From Nageia nagi (lineage: Eukaryota > Pinophyta), in NCBI GenBank assembly GCA_050084985.1, contig JBITNC010000002.1, positions 20,646,001-20,710,000 on the forward strand: a stretch of DNA of 64,000 bases. Direction: 5' to 3'. Shown one piece after another: positions 1-10,529 of this stretch. The notes under the pieces were generated by a model. It did no database searches. It had not been told where the DNA came from and saw only the letters and a program-made list of their open reading frames with translations. Every line of letters starts with the position of its first letter. The first letter of the stretch is position 1. Both the position numbers and the translations under genes were made by a program.

Positions 1-289
1 TTCTAAGTCAAATATCATAGGGATAGGGAAGAGAGTGTTTTTACATGGAATAGGGGAGCATAAGGGTCAAATTTGGACAAAATCTAACTATTTTCCATCA
101 GATCCAAGGTCAGATTCGTCACATCCATAGCCAAATTCAAAGGTAAGTATACTAAATCTGAATTTTTACTTTCTAAAGCATACATTTAAATTTTTTTAAT
201 AGAGATGGAATATTTTTGCATGCATGTGATATTTTTAATATGAAGATTGAAAAAATACATAAAAAAATCTCAAAAAATTGAACAAAAAA

Positions 290-1700
290 AACCCTAAATC
301 TTTGTAACATGAAAATCCTAGAATCTAGATAAAAAGTTAGGGTTTACAAAATTAAACCTAGGGTTTGGAGAAAAACTAAATCTTACAAAATTAATTTTAG
401 GAAAAATGAAATCTTACAAAATTAATTTTAGATTTGAGATAACAATTCCAAAATTTGAAAATTAGGGATTTAATTTTGTTAAATTCATAAAAAAATACAA
501 AAACATACCAAGAAATCCCATAGCTCCTCCTTTTTCTTTTTTTTTTTATTAAATGAAAATGACTATATGATCTCCAATTTGTGAAAAAATAGGATCAATT
601 TTTGTAGAAAGTAGGGTAAAGTATTGAAAAAATTTAGGGTTGAATTTTGTAAAAAAATTAATGTTAATTTTAATTTAAAATGCAGGGTAAATTTTTTTAT
701 TAAAATTTAACGTTAATTTTGACTTAAAATTTAATGTTAATTTTTGTAAAAAATTAGGTTATTTTTTGTAAAACATTAGGGTCATTTTTTGTAAAAACTT
801 TAGGTATAATTTTTGTAAAAAAATTAGGGTTAATTTTTGTAAAAAACTAAGGTTAATTTTTGTAAACAAATTAGGTTTAATTTTTATAGAAATAAAGGAT
901 TAATTTTTGTAAAAATTTAGGGTTAAATTTTAAGTGTTAGGTGTTTGGTTTACGATTAAATTTTATTAAAATTTAGGGTTAATTTTGACTTAAAAATATA
1001 ATGTTAATTTTTGGAAAAAATTTGGTTATTTTATTATTAAAAATTAGGGTTATTTTTTGTAAAAAAAATTAGAGTTGATTTTTGTAAAAAATTAGGGTCA
1101 ATTTTTATAAAAAAACTAAGGTTTATTTTAACTTAAAATTCAGGGTTAATTTTTGTAAAAAATTAGGATTAACTTTTTTAAAAATTTAAGGTACAATTTA
1201 GGGTTAATTTTCATAAAAAATTAGGGTTAATTTTTATAGAAATTAAGAATTAATTTTTGTAAAAAATATTGGTTAATTTTTGTAAAAACATTAGGGATAA
1301 TTAGGGTAAAAAAATATGATTAATTTTTGTAAAACTTTAGGGCTAAATTTTAGGTGTTAGGTGTTTGTGTTACAATTAAATTTTATTAAAATTTAGGGTT
1401 AATTTTGATTATAAATTTAATGTTAATTTTTGTAAAATTTTAGGGTTAATTTTGATTTTAAAATTTAGGGTTAATTTTTGTAAAAAAATAGGATTTGTTT
1501 TGTAAAAAACCAAGGTTAATTTTAACTTAAAATTTAGGGATAAATTTTGTAACAAATTATGATTAATTTTTGTAAAAATTTAGGGTTAAATTTTAGGTGT
1601 TAGGTGTTTGGTTTACGGTTTCAAATTTTGGGTAAATTTTTGTAAAAAACTTATGGTAATTTTTTGTAAAAGACTTAGGGATAAATTTAGGTTTAACACT
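290..1700. repeat. Degenerate AT-rich tandem array with TTAGGG cores
   Basis: A loose tandem array of units about 22-27 bp long, each roughly 'TTAGGGTTAATTTTTGTAAA' with variable A and T runs. Many units contain TTAGGG or AGGGTT, the core of the plant telomere repeat TTTAGGG. A larger module containing 'GTTAGGTGTTTG' recurs near 940, 1355 and 1598, so there is some higher-order organisation. No open reading frame of note lies here. It is seen directly as a repeat; a telomeric or pericentromeric origin is inference. Confidence 0.85.
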
Positions 1701-2300
1701 AACATCATGTTGTATAAAGGTTTAGGTTAGGGTTAGGGGTTGCAGTATAAATGTTTAGGTTAGGGTATAAAGATTTAGAATGGGTTTGGGTTAGGGTTTA
1801 AGGGTTTACATTAGGGTTTAAGAGTTAGGCATTTGGGTTTGTGTTTAACTTTAGGGTTTTATGGGTTTGGATTTTAGTTAGAAATCAGGGTTTAAGGGTT
1901 ATGGTTAGGAATTGAGGGTAAGTGTTAGGATTTAAAGAATATCGTTAGGATTTATTAAGGATTATGATTAGGATTTTAAGCATTATGGGTTAGGTTAGGG
2001 TTTAAGAGTTTAGGTTTGACTTAGGGGTTATGGTTTAAGGGTTAGAGGTTTAGGTTTGAGTTGAGGGTTTAAGATTTAACCCTAATTTCTAGAGTTGAGG
2101 GTTATGGTACCCAATTTTGTTAGGGGTTATGGTACATTAAGGGTTAAGGGTTTGGGTTTGGTTAGGGTTTAAGGGTTTATGTTAGGATTTAAGTGTTAGG
2201 AGTTTGGGTTTGAGTTTAATGTTAGGTTTGACTTAGGGGTTATGGTTTAAGGGTTAGTGGTTTAGGTTTGAGTTGAGGGTTTAAGATTTAAATTTTAAGG
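1700..2300. repeat. Telomere-like degenerate TTTAGGG/TTAGGG block
   Basis: A G/T-rich strand with dense variants of TTTAGGG, such as 'TTAGGGTTTAAGGGTTTA', 'TTAGGTTAGGG' and 'GGGTTTGGGTTAGGG'. A longer module, 'GACTTAGGGGTTATGG' followed by about 45 similar bases, occurs near 2009 and again near 2229, about 220 bp apart. It directly follows the AT-rich TTAGGG array and may be its more telomere-like end. Perfect head-to-tail TTTAGGG runs are absent, so it is an old interstitial telomere-like sequence and not an active telomere. Confidence 0.8.
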
Positions 2301-3045
2301 TTTGGACTACCCATAAATATTATTGTAACTAATTGACATAACTTAAAAAAATAGAGGCCAACATCCTAAATTTATTCTATCATATTCATATTGCAATGTG
2401 TCTCAATGATAACCTTTATAAATTTAATATTCGCATACTATTTTAGGTTTATTAAATTGAATAATTTTAAATTTTTTATACTAATAATATTTTTTATTAT
2501 TGACTTTATTTAGTGATTATCATGGCCAATGATAGGGGGAAAGAAGCCAAAACCTTAATTTATTTATTTATGAATATGACTTATTCAATTTTTATTTAAT
2601 AATATTCATTTCAAATAAAAATTTGAATTTATTTTTTTTTACCTTTTTAACAAAGTAAGGTGATGGCCAAACTATATAAAATGGTCATGAAATGGATGCA
2701 AAGGAATGATACTGATAGAGAAATTGATAAAAAAAAAAGGCATTGGTTCTTCATCTATTAGGCCTGTTGGGCCTGCTAGTGGCGTAGATTGACCATCATC
2801 GAACTCATCACTAGATGGTAACATTACTTATTTTTTTAAACTTAAAAAATTAATTGAAGTTACCTTTTATTAATTAAATGTTACATTCAATAAAGATAAT
2901 CTAAGTAATATGGTAATTGCAAATGTACAATCACTCAATATGGAGATAGTATCTACAACATGCAAGTGCACTAATGACATTGAGATTAAGGTGGATGAGA
3001 AGGTTGTTGTAATTAAAGATCAAAATGGTAAGAATTGATTTTAAA

Positions 3046-3095
<50 letters not shown>

Positions 3096-4075
3096 TTATT
3101 TTGGAATATAAGAATTTACTAATGTTATTAAATTCTCTTTAGGGCATTTTTTTATGATACTCTCAGAAAACACACTTTCCATTAGTTTGATCCCACCATA
3201 GATATCGAGTGGAAAAATAAAGTGAAATAGGTATATATATAATGTATATGCTTAATTTTATACTTAATTTTTTTATAAATTAATATTGATAGTACATTTT
3301 ACATAATTTTTTAATTCATTTTCTTAAAAATTATGTATTTTGTAGTAAAACAAAGGGTCATAGATATCTTGAAAAGAGAATTTGGCAATGCATGAAGCCC
3401 AAAATGGGAATTGCAACATATGGGAAAGAATTTGAATTGGAGAAGAGATAAAATAAGGAATAAAATAAAAAAAAATTCTTAAAAATCAATGAAAAGAAAG
3501 AAGGCCAGCAAATGTTGACAAGAAGGTGTGGAAGAGCCTAATGAATAAGGTGGAGGAGGAGGAAGCATGTAAAGAATCCACTCCTAAACCATGGAAGTTT
3601 GAAAATATCATGCATGCCTAATACAAGACATCTTCAATGGCATATACCCATAAGTCAGGCAAATCAAGAAAAGTAGGGATCAAAATAACATACATAAGTA
3701 TTTTATTTCATATTTTATGCATGAATAGTTATATAATTAAATTATATGCATAAAATATTATTGAATTAAATATGATTTTTGCAATATGATAAATATGGTA
3801 GGTATCCTACAAAAGATGAAGTAAAATTTGCCCTAAAAAATGGTTTTCAAGCCCTAATCTTGAAAATAACTTTCGAGAATATAAGTAATATTTAAGTGTT
3901 TTTTAATTTATTATATTATTTTAATAATGACTCATAAATATTTTTTATTTTTCTTATTTACTAATATTTAGTTGATTATTCTTTACAGGGTGAGGAGGGT
4001 CAACTTGAGGGTGGCTAAGAGGAGGGTGACCTTGTCAGAATGGATGAAGATTAGACTAAGCATGGTCATGATAGT
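2300..4075. other. Region with no firm gene; possible old element
   Basis: AT-rich sequence without a supported gene. A few short plus-strand open stretches, near 2750-2820, 2900-3025 and 3360-3660, look slightly coding-like, with Lys/Glu-rich translations, and are separated by AT-rich intron-like sequence. I considered a plant transposase relic but cannot match any motif. Confidence 0.3.
3051..3093. repeat. (TG)n microsatellite
   Basis: An uninterrupted TG dinucleotide run of about 43 bp, starting after TATA and ending at TATTTATT. Likely length-polymorphic. Confidence 0.97.
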
Positions 4076-4078
4076 GAA

Positions 4079-4216
4079 TGATCCATTACCATACATTTGT
4101 ACACTCGACATGGACATTGTTTGTTGAACCATTACCATGCATTTGCACACTTGACATGGACATTTTTTGTTGACCCATTACCATGCATTTGTACACTTGA
4201 TGTGGAAATTTTTTAT
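4079..4216. repeat. ~57-bp tandem repeat, about 2.5 copies
   Basis: The motif 'CCATTACCATGCATTTG' followed by 'ACACTTGACATGGACATT' and a TTTTTTGTTGA tail occurs three times head to tail, near 4082, 4128 and 4178, with a few substitutions. No coding function is seen. Confidence 0.75.
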
Positions 4217-4336
4217 TGATTGATCCTAATTATACATATCTGATTATTAATTTAGTGTGTTATATTATTTATACATAATGTGTTTTAAGTTTTATTCTTA
4301 TTATGCTTATATTTTTAAATTTGAATGTATCTTTTA

Positions 4337-4340
<4 letters not shown>

Positions 4341-4374
<34 letters not shown>
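4341..4374. repeat. (AT)n microsatellite
   Basis: An uninterrupted AT dinucleotide run of about 34 bp. Confidence 0.95.
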
Positions 4375-4377
<3 letters not shown>

Positions 4378-4476
4378 GGTTAATGTATTCAAACGAATGT
4401 ATTATACATTGTACAAAAAAAAGAAATAAAAAAATAGTAATAATAAATAATTTAATTATTTTTGAATTACGAAACA

Positions 4477-4770
4477 AAATTTGACATTTTATGAGTCAAA
4501 ATATTGACATTTTATCAGTCAAAATATTGATGTTTTATGATTCAAACTATTAACAAATATGAGTCAAATTTATGACATTTTTTTAGTCAAATTTATGATG
4601 TTTTTTTTAGTAAAATTCATGATGCTTTATGATTCAAAATATTGACATTTTCTGAGTCAAATTCAAGATGTTTTATGACTCAAATTTATGACACTTTATG
4701 ATTCAAAATGTATGATGTTTTATGAGTAAAATGTATGACACTTTATGAGTCAAAATATTGACATTTTGGT
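4477..4770. repeat. ~25-bp tandem repeat with TGAGTCA motif
   Basis: About 11-12 degenerate head-to-tail units of the form 'GACATTTTATGAGTCAAAAT', with variants such as GATGTTTTATGATTCAAA. Several units carry TGAGTCA, the GCN4/bZIP-type site, but this may simply be part of the repeat. No gene is nearby. Confidence 0.85.
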
Positions 4771-5146
4771 CAACAAAAGGAGAAATTGACTTGATGCATT
4801 ACTTGATGCATGGGTTGATAGTACCCTTAGCATCACATGAGGCATCAAGTAGAGACCATAAAAAAAAAAAAATACTCTACGACTTGATGTATTGTATGAT
4901 GCAAAATCCACAAAATGTAGTAGTGGTTGCTCTACTTTCTTCATGCTAAAGTTTTTGTTACTTGTAAGATCTTCTTTAACATTTATTATTCATTAAGTGT
5001 TTTCTATTTCCTTCAAGTATTTCTTCTTTCAACTTTGCTATTATTGTACCTCCTTCTCTAGCTCTACAATCTATAATTGTAAAAGATTCCTAAACAATAG
5101 TTCAATACAATGACTTTGTAGTATTGAAAAATAAGGATTTCATACA

Positions 5147-5335
5147 CACCTCATCAATATACATAGGTAGTTACATTTACTTGAGAATATGATGTTAGCA
5201 ATCAACAACATTATCTTTTTGTACAAATATTTAATACAAATACTTTTCAAAAAAATAAAATGAAACATGGTTTCCTTTTTACTTGAAAGCATGCACCATA
5301 TCATTATGCAAGACTCTTTAAATCTTGCATTACTT
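5147..5335. repeat. Copy 1 of a dispersed ~190-bp segment
   Basis: The segment starts with 'CATCAATATACATAGGTAG', runs through 'TTGTACAAATATTTAATA' and ends near 'GCACCATATCATTATGCAAG'. It is repeated with moderate divergence at about 6018-6200 and 7464-7612. All three copies lie close to fragments of the PPR C-terminal domain, so the unit probably spread by duplication of a PPR gene 3' end, including its downstream sequence. Confidence 0.75.
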
Positions 5336-5361
5336 TGCATCATCAATAATCTCCACATACC

Positions 5362-5506
5362 ACAACACAAGCATTATATTTGAAATATACCTCGTTGCCT
5401 TCATCTCACTTAATAATTTCTCCAATTTTTCATAGATGTCATGTGTTTATGGGTGTGATATGTCTCCTACAAGAAAAATATATACCCTTTTATCAAATTC
5501 AAAAAT
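5362..5506 (-). pseudogene. PPR protein C-terminal (E+/DYW-proximal) fragment
   Basis: Minus-strand translation gives a relic of the block between the E and DYW domains of plant PLS-class PPR proteins. It includes 'VYIFLVGD', 'THDIYEKLEKLLSEMK' and 'ATRYISNIMLVL', which match the family pattern (VHxFxxGDxSHPxxxxIYxKLxxLxxxMKxxGYxPxTxxVL). In-frame stops interrupt it and no upstream PPR motifs adjoin, so it cannot make a protein. In intact members this region helps organellar RNA editing. The match to the family is clear; the parent gene cannot be named. Confidence 0.7.
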
Positions 5507-5529
5507 GGATAATAATTTTTAATAATTAA

Positions 5530-6000
5530 ATATATAAAATATGTCTAATTCCACCCAAAATATTCTTGGTATTTTTATCCATGGATAGTGCAAAATCTAC
5601 ATCAACCTATAAAGAAATTACTATGTATAGAATTTGTTCTTAGATGGCTGATGCAAAAATAAGCACAAGATAATAGAATGATTCCAAATAAAATGATTGC
5701 ACAAAATTATAAGTACAAGAGCAAAGTAAAACTAAGAGTTGAATCCAAATTTACATGAATAATATAATAAAATGGATCTTTGAAAGCATCATGGACCAAA
5801 CTTTTCACTTCTATCACTAAACAATTTGAATAATAAAATTTGTATAATAATTTTTAATAGTAAAACATACAAAACATGATCTAATTCCATCCAAAATAGT
5901 CTTGGTATTTTTATCCATGGATAATGTGAAATATGTATCAACCTATAAAGAAAATACTACATAAAATTTGGTCCCAGATGACTAGTACAAACATAAAATA
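5530..6000. repeat. Duplicated ~110-bp segment (two of four copies)
   Basis: A segment containing 'TTGGTATTTTTATCCATGGA', then 'CATCAACCTATAAAGAAA' and 'AGAATTTGxTCxxAGATG', occurs near 5565-5650 and 5905-5990. Weaker copies lie near 7255-7310 and 7825-7895. It alternates with the ~190-bp segment and the PPR fragments, so this 2.8-kb stretch is a patchwork of duplicated pieces. Confidence 0.65.
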
Positions 6001-6017
6001 TGGAAGCTTTCACAAAT

Positions 6018-6200
6018 ACCCTATCAATATACATAGGCAATTCCATTCACTTGAGAATGTGATATCAATAATAAAAAATATTATATATTTGTATAGGTAA
6101 TTAATAAAAATACTTTAAATGAAATATGGTTTCCTTTTTACCTAGAATCATGCACCATATCATTATGCAAGACTATGTAGATCTTGCATTACTTGATCAT
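6018..6200. repeat. Copy 2 of a dispersed ~190-bp segment
   Basis: Matches the segment at 5147-5335, with 'CTATCAATATACATAGGCA' and 'ATGCACCATATCATTATGCA' in the same order. It runs straight into a C/T-rich tandem array, so the array has replaced or grown inside whatever followed this unit. Confidence 0.7.
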
Positions 6201-6207
6201 TACTCAC

Positions 6208-6630
6208 TCCCCTCTCCTCCACCTATGATTTCCTCCTCATTTGGTCATTCCACACTACCCTCTCCTCCCTTTATGATCTCTCCCCAACTTGCTCATTCCT
6301 CACTCCCCTCTCCTTCCCCTATAGTCACCCTCCACTTGATCATTCTTTATTCCCCTCTTCTCCCTTATGATTTCCACCCCACTTGCTTATTCCTAACTCC
6401 CCTCTCCTTCCCTTATGATTTCCCCCTAATTTCTCATTCCTTACACCCTCTCCTCCTCCTATGGTTCCCCCCTCCCCACTTTTTCATTCCTCCTCACTCC
6501 CCTCTCCCCTATGGTTCCCCATAATTGCTCATTCCTCACTCCCCTCTTCTCCCCCTACAATTCCACCCTCCACTTACTTATTCCTCCTCACTTCCCTCTC
6601 CTCCCCTTATATTTCCCCCCCACTTACTTA
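6208..6630. repeat. C/T-rich minisatellite, unit about 45-50 bp
   Basis: Roughly nine degenerate units of the form 'CTCATTCCTCACTCCCC' then 'TCTCCTCCCCTATGATT' then 'TCCCCCCCACTTG'. The plus strand is almost purine-free over much of the run, a strong strand asymmetry in this AT-rich region. Two overlapping Pro/Ser/Leu-rich open frames across it are a by-product of the repeat and are not annotated as genes. It ends just before the plus-strand PPR fragment. Confidence 0.85.
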
Positions 6631-6632
6631 TT

Positions 6633-7190
6633 AATTAATGTATTGTATGCACAAAATGAGTTTCTTGATGAGGCACTAAAATATTTTAAGGATAAACATC
6701 AAAGAAATACAATCTCATGGAATGTAATAAGAATATGTTATTCACATAACCATGTCACATTTATCAGTATTTTATCTACATGTAGCCATGTAGGTCTAAT
6801 GAAAAGGGCTATAAAAACTTCAAATATGAATTATTATTATCATATTAAACCTATAATGTAACACTATACATGTATGGTTTACCTTCTTGGTATGTGTTGG
6901 GGATCTATATGAAGCAAAAGAATTTACAAATAACATGCCAATAAAACCTAATATTATTGTGCATACTTATTTATTGTAAAATTCATAACTATTTAGAGTT
7001 AGAAAAATTTGTAGCAGACAACTTTTAGATTTAGATCCCCAAAATTATGTACCTTATGTGCTTCTTTCAAATATTTATGTTATATCTAGTAGATGGAATC
7101 ATATTGTAAATATATAAAAAATAATGAAATATAGAGGTGTAATAAAACTACATGGATGCAATTATATTACTTATATTAACCTTTGCAATC
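6633..7190 (+). pseudogene. PPR protein 3' part (PPR motifs plus E domain), degenerate
   Basis: Plus-strand relic of a PLS-class PPR gene. The first frame gives 'YAQNEFLDEALKYFKDKHQ', then 'NTISWNVI' and, after a gap, 'NHVTFISILSTCSHVGLM', the usual end of a PPR motif series. Downstream frames recover E-domain signatures: a CMV-like block near 6880, 'ELEKFVADNF' near 7000 and 'PKIMYLMCFFQIFM' (from a PxNYVxLxNIY-like block) near 7040-7080. The frame changes several times and stops are frequent, so it is a pseudogene. It is opposite in orientation to the other PPR relics here. Intact proteins of this class bind organellar RNA. Confidence 0.75.
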
Positions 7191-7463
7191 ATTGTTCTTG
7201 TATATGCAAATTTTGTAGTTTTGAAATGGGGCATCAACATTCTGCATCAAGATTGATCATGCAAATTTTACATCAACCTATAAATAAATTATTACATAGA
7301 ATTTGGGTGCAAATAAAGGCAAAAGAAACAACTACATAAAATGATAAAGGCAAGAGAAAAATATAATTAAGAATTTATCTACTCTCTAATTGTATAAGAT
7401 TAATAAAAAATAGTTCAATAGGTCATGACTTTAAAGTATTAAAAATAAGGCATTCACAAATAC

Positions 7464-7612
7464 CCCATCAATACACATAAGTAGGTGCATTCACTTGATA
7501 ATATGATGTAAGCAATCAACAACATTGTCTATTTGTACAAATATTTAATAATAATACTTTTTGAAAAAATAAAATGAAATATGATTTCCTTTTTATCTAT
7601 AAGTATGCATCA
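7464..7612. repeat. Copy 3 of a dispersed ~190-bp segment
   Basis: Matches the segments at 5147-5335 and 6018-6200, including 'CAATCAACAACATTGTC' and 'TTGTACAAATATTTAATA', and ends near a 'AAGTATGCATCAT' variant. It follows a tail with 'TTAATAAAAAATAGTTCAATA' like that preceding copy 1 (near 5090), so the repeated unit extends upstream by some tens of bases. Confidence 0.65.
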
Positions 7613-8004
7613 TACTCAAAGGTTTTTCACAACTCTAATAACAATTCTAGTGAAGGCTTTAATAATGCAATTATCAACTTTTCATTATGCTAGAAGAGAA
7701 GCAATTCTTTATCATCAACCTCCATATCATTCAACATAATTAAATAATTTCAATAATCAAATCTAAACATATTTGTTTTAGTTGGACATACAAAACATGG
7801 TCTAATTCCACTCAAAAAAATATTAGTATTTTTATCCATGTACTATGTAAACTTTGCATCAACATATAAAGAAATTACTTCATAGAATTTGTGATAAGAT
7901 AGGTGAATAGTTTCCTTATTGAAGCAAACTTTCCTTAAGTCCTTAAACAACTCAAACACAATTGCCAACATTTTGTTATGCTGGTAGAGAAGAAATTCTT
8001 TACT

Positions 8005-8220
8005 GTTAGCCTAAACATATCATAACACAGGTATTGTATTTGGAATATACCCTATTTCCTTCATCTTAATTAACAATTTCTCTAATTTTCCATAGATGTC
8101 GTATGTTTTTTGGTGTGATCTATCTCTTACAAGGAAAATATGTACACTTTTGTCAACTTCTATCCAACTACGTCCATGTGTCTTCTTGATTCCTCTATCT
8201 TTCATCAATGTCATCACTCT
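8005..8220 (-). pseudogene. PPR protein E+/DYW-proximal fragment
   Basis: The minus-strand open frame reads 'MMTLMKDRGIKKTHGRSW' then 'IEVDKSVHIFLVRDRSHQ', 'IYGKLEKLLIKMKEIGYIPN' and ends at 'VL'. This is the conserved block joining the E domain to the DYW domain of editing-type PPR proteins; the family usually has PGxSWIE where this has HGRSWIE. It stays open for 65 codons but lacks a following DYW tripeptide domain. Upstream PPR motifs lie at 8340-9050 on the same strand, so this was probably the 3' end of that gene. Confidence 0.8.
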
Positions 8221-8339
8221 TTAAACATCATCCTAGCTACCCAATTTAGCATAAATATATATATATATATATTTTAAAATAACATAAGATGAAGCATTTT
8301 TAGGCTTAAAAAAAAGGATTGTTGCCACAAGTTCCCTTA

Positions 8340-9050
8340 TTCCTATATTGTTATGTGATTAAAGAGTATTTATAGCCCTCATCCATTAGACTTGGATGAT
8401 TGCATGCAAGTAGAACACATACAAAGGTTATGCTATCATGGGTGGTTCCCAAGTGCCTCATCAAATCAAAGAGTTTAAGGGAATTCTTACTATAGCCATG
8501 AATTTCATATTGTCTAATCATTGGATCTCCCATGACAATACCTATTAGAAGAATGTTGGTAAAGGTTGCAGAGTTTGGCTTTAATCATGAAAAATATATT
8601 TACTTAAAATCCTCCATGATCTTCTATGGAAACCCTTGCATAGCATGCAATCATTATAACCCATGAAACTACATATCGATGAGGTATTTTGTCAAATAAT
8701 TCATGGACCCTTTTGTGCATATCCTACAATCATTGCAAACCATGAAACTACATCTTGATGGGGTATTTTATCAAATAATTCATAGACCCTTTCACTACAT
8801 TCATTTTATGCATGTCTTGCAATCATTGTAGTCCATGAGACTGCATCTCAATGAGGCATTTTATACAAAATATTCATGAACCCTTTCAACATATCTATTT
8901 TATGCATATCCTACAATCATTGTAATCCATAAGACTACATCTTGATGAGGTATTTTATCAAATAATTCACAAACCCTTTCAATGTATTTATTATGCATAT
9001 CTATTTTATGCATATCTTGCAATCATTGTAATCTATGAAACTATGACTGT
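8340..9050 (-). pseudogene. Degenerate PPR repeat series
   Basis: On the minus strand, 9050 to 8590 holds about four head-to-tail copies, each about 100-125 bp, of one PPR-coding segment. In one clear copy the frame gives 'RVYELFDKIPHQDVVSWFAM' then 'IVGYAQK', a canonical S/L-type PPR motif. From 8545 to 8350 the frame gives 'GYSKNSLKLFDLMRHLGT', then 'DSITFVCVLLACNHPSLMDE'. Stops and frameshifts occur between motifs, so no product is expected. The repeats are close to each other in sequence, which suggests recent amplification by unequal exchange. Confidence 0.78.
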
Positions 9051-9589
9051 ATTATGCATCTTATCAAATAATTCAAATGACTTATCCATATTTCTCTATT
9101 TTGCATACATGTCTAATAGTACACTCATAACCATAACATTTTATAGAAATATGCTTTTAAAGAGTCTTTGTTGCATTATTGTCGATGTAGGACTACAGGA
9201 GTTGAAGACATGTAGAACAGTATAGAGAGTAGTGGGTATATGTATTGTAGTAAGAAAAATGTGCATTATGTGGTCCAACTACCCATCTCTATAGAGTTGA
9301 GTGATTTGATATTCATATCATTTTAGTGGATAAGTGATGAGATTGTATGATTGTGAAAACATGAGCAACAAAAGACCATGGCCAAAAGTGAAGGAAGGTA
9401 GAGGTGGTTCTTATGGACATTTGTTTCTACCTTTATTAATATATGATTTCAATTGTAGAGAGTGAATAGAATTCAAGGAGGATTTATTTGACAAAATGAA
9501 GTGAAGATTCAATAGTAAGGTTTAATGAGCATCGTGACAACGATGGATTCATGTATAATGATTCATCATAGATATAATGTAATAATATT

Positions 9590-9770
9590 CACTTATTATA
9601 TTAAAGTATTTATAACCCTAATCCATTAGAATTGCATGGTTGAATGCAAGTAGAACATGTACAAATGTTATGTTCTTAGGGTTGGTTCCAAGTACTTCAT
9701 CAAATCAAAGAGTTTAAGGGCATCCTTTTCATAGTCATAAATTGCATATGCTTAAATAATTATATTCCAT
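9590..9770 (-). pseudogene. PPR motif fragment
   Basis: A minus-strand relic equivalent to 8350-8530: the frame gives 'YDYEKDALKLFDLMKYLEP' followed by a broken ITFVCVL-type block and the CN-rich end of the motif. It shares nucleotide similarity with 8350-8530 and with 12600-12760, so all three descend from one PPR segment. Confidence 0.65.
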
Positions 9771-9879
9771 GAAATGTATTTGTAACATGCATCTTGTCAA
9801 ACAATTCCTAACCTTGTGTATTTTTCCACATTTTGCATATATGGATAGCAAAGCACTCATAACCATAACATTCAAGGAA

Positions 9880-10520
9880 AACATATTTTTAACTACTCTT
9901 TAATGGATTTCCATACCTTCTTGTAGAGATACCATGGTGGATCATATTGAAACAATGTTAAAAAAGGTTGCATAGTTTTTCATTACCCCTAAGGTTTGCA
10001 TAAAAGTCTTTAGAGCATTCAAAAAATTCATTTTGTGCATATCCTATGATCATTGCAATCTATGAAACTAAGTACTACTCTTTAATGGATGTTCATACAT
10101 CCTTCTAAGGCTCCCATGGTGACACATGTTAGAATAATATCAAAAAATATTGCAAATATTACTTTACACCTAAGGTTTGCATCTACTTAAAAGTCTCTAG
10201 AGCCTTCAAAAAACCCATTTTGTACACATGCTACAATCATTGCAATCCATGAAACTATGTCTACATCAATGAAACTGAGACTACATCTACAATCATATTG
10301 GCTATAAGAGCATTTAAAATGACAAGATTTGATGAAAAATAATTTTTAACTACTCTTTAATGTATGTTCATATCTTATTATAAGGCTCTCATGGTGGCAA
10401 ATGTGGAAAGAATGTCAACAAAGGTTACAGAGCTTGGCTTTACACCTAAGCCTTCAAAAAAACTATTTTTTGCATATCCTATGATCATTGTAATCCATGA
10501 AATTTTGTATCCATAATTAA
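9880..10520 (-). pseudogene. Degenerate PPR motif series
   Basis: Minus-strand pieces of PPR motifs. Near 10500-10380 the frame gives 'ISWITMIIGYAKNSFFEGLG' then 'VKPSSVTFVDILSTFATMRA'. Near 10260-10070 it gives 'IVSWIAMIVACVQNGFFEGS', 'LTCVTMGALEGCMNIH' and flanking remnants. A third, worse copy lies near 10070-9900. These are L/S-type PPR motifs with the usual GALE-G--IH signature. Stops and indels break every copy. Confidence 0.72.
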
Positions 10521-10529
10521 AGGTCACAA

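Noticed and set aside
2300-4075. Possible En/Spm-type transposase gene with introns
   Set aside because: Short basic stretches suggested it, but no motif, splice chain or terminal repeat could be confirmed.
4750-4949. Overlapping opposite-strand frames just after the 25-bp array
   Set aside because: Low-complexity A run and no recognisable domain; typical chance frames.
6126-6861. Two long overlapping Pro/Ser/Leu-rich open frames
   Set aside because: The first and the start of the second are generated by the C/T minisatellite. Only the end of the second (from about 6633) is meaningful, as a PPR relic.
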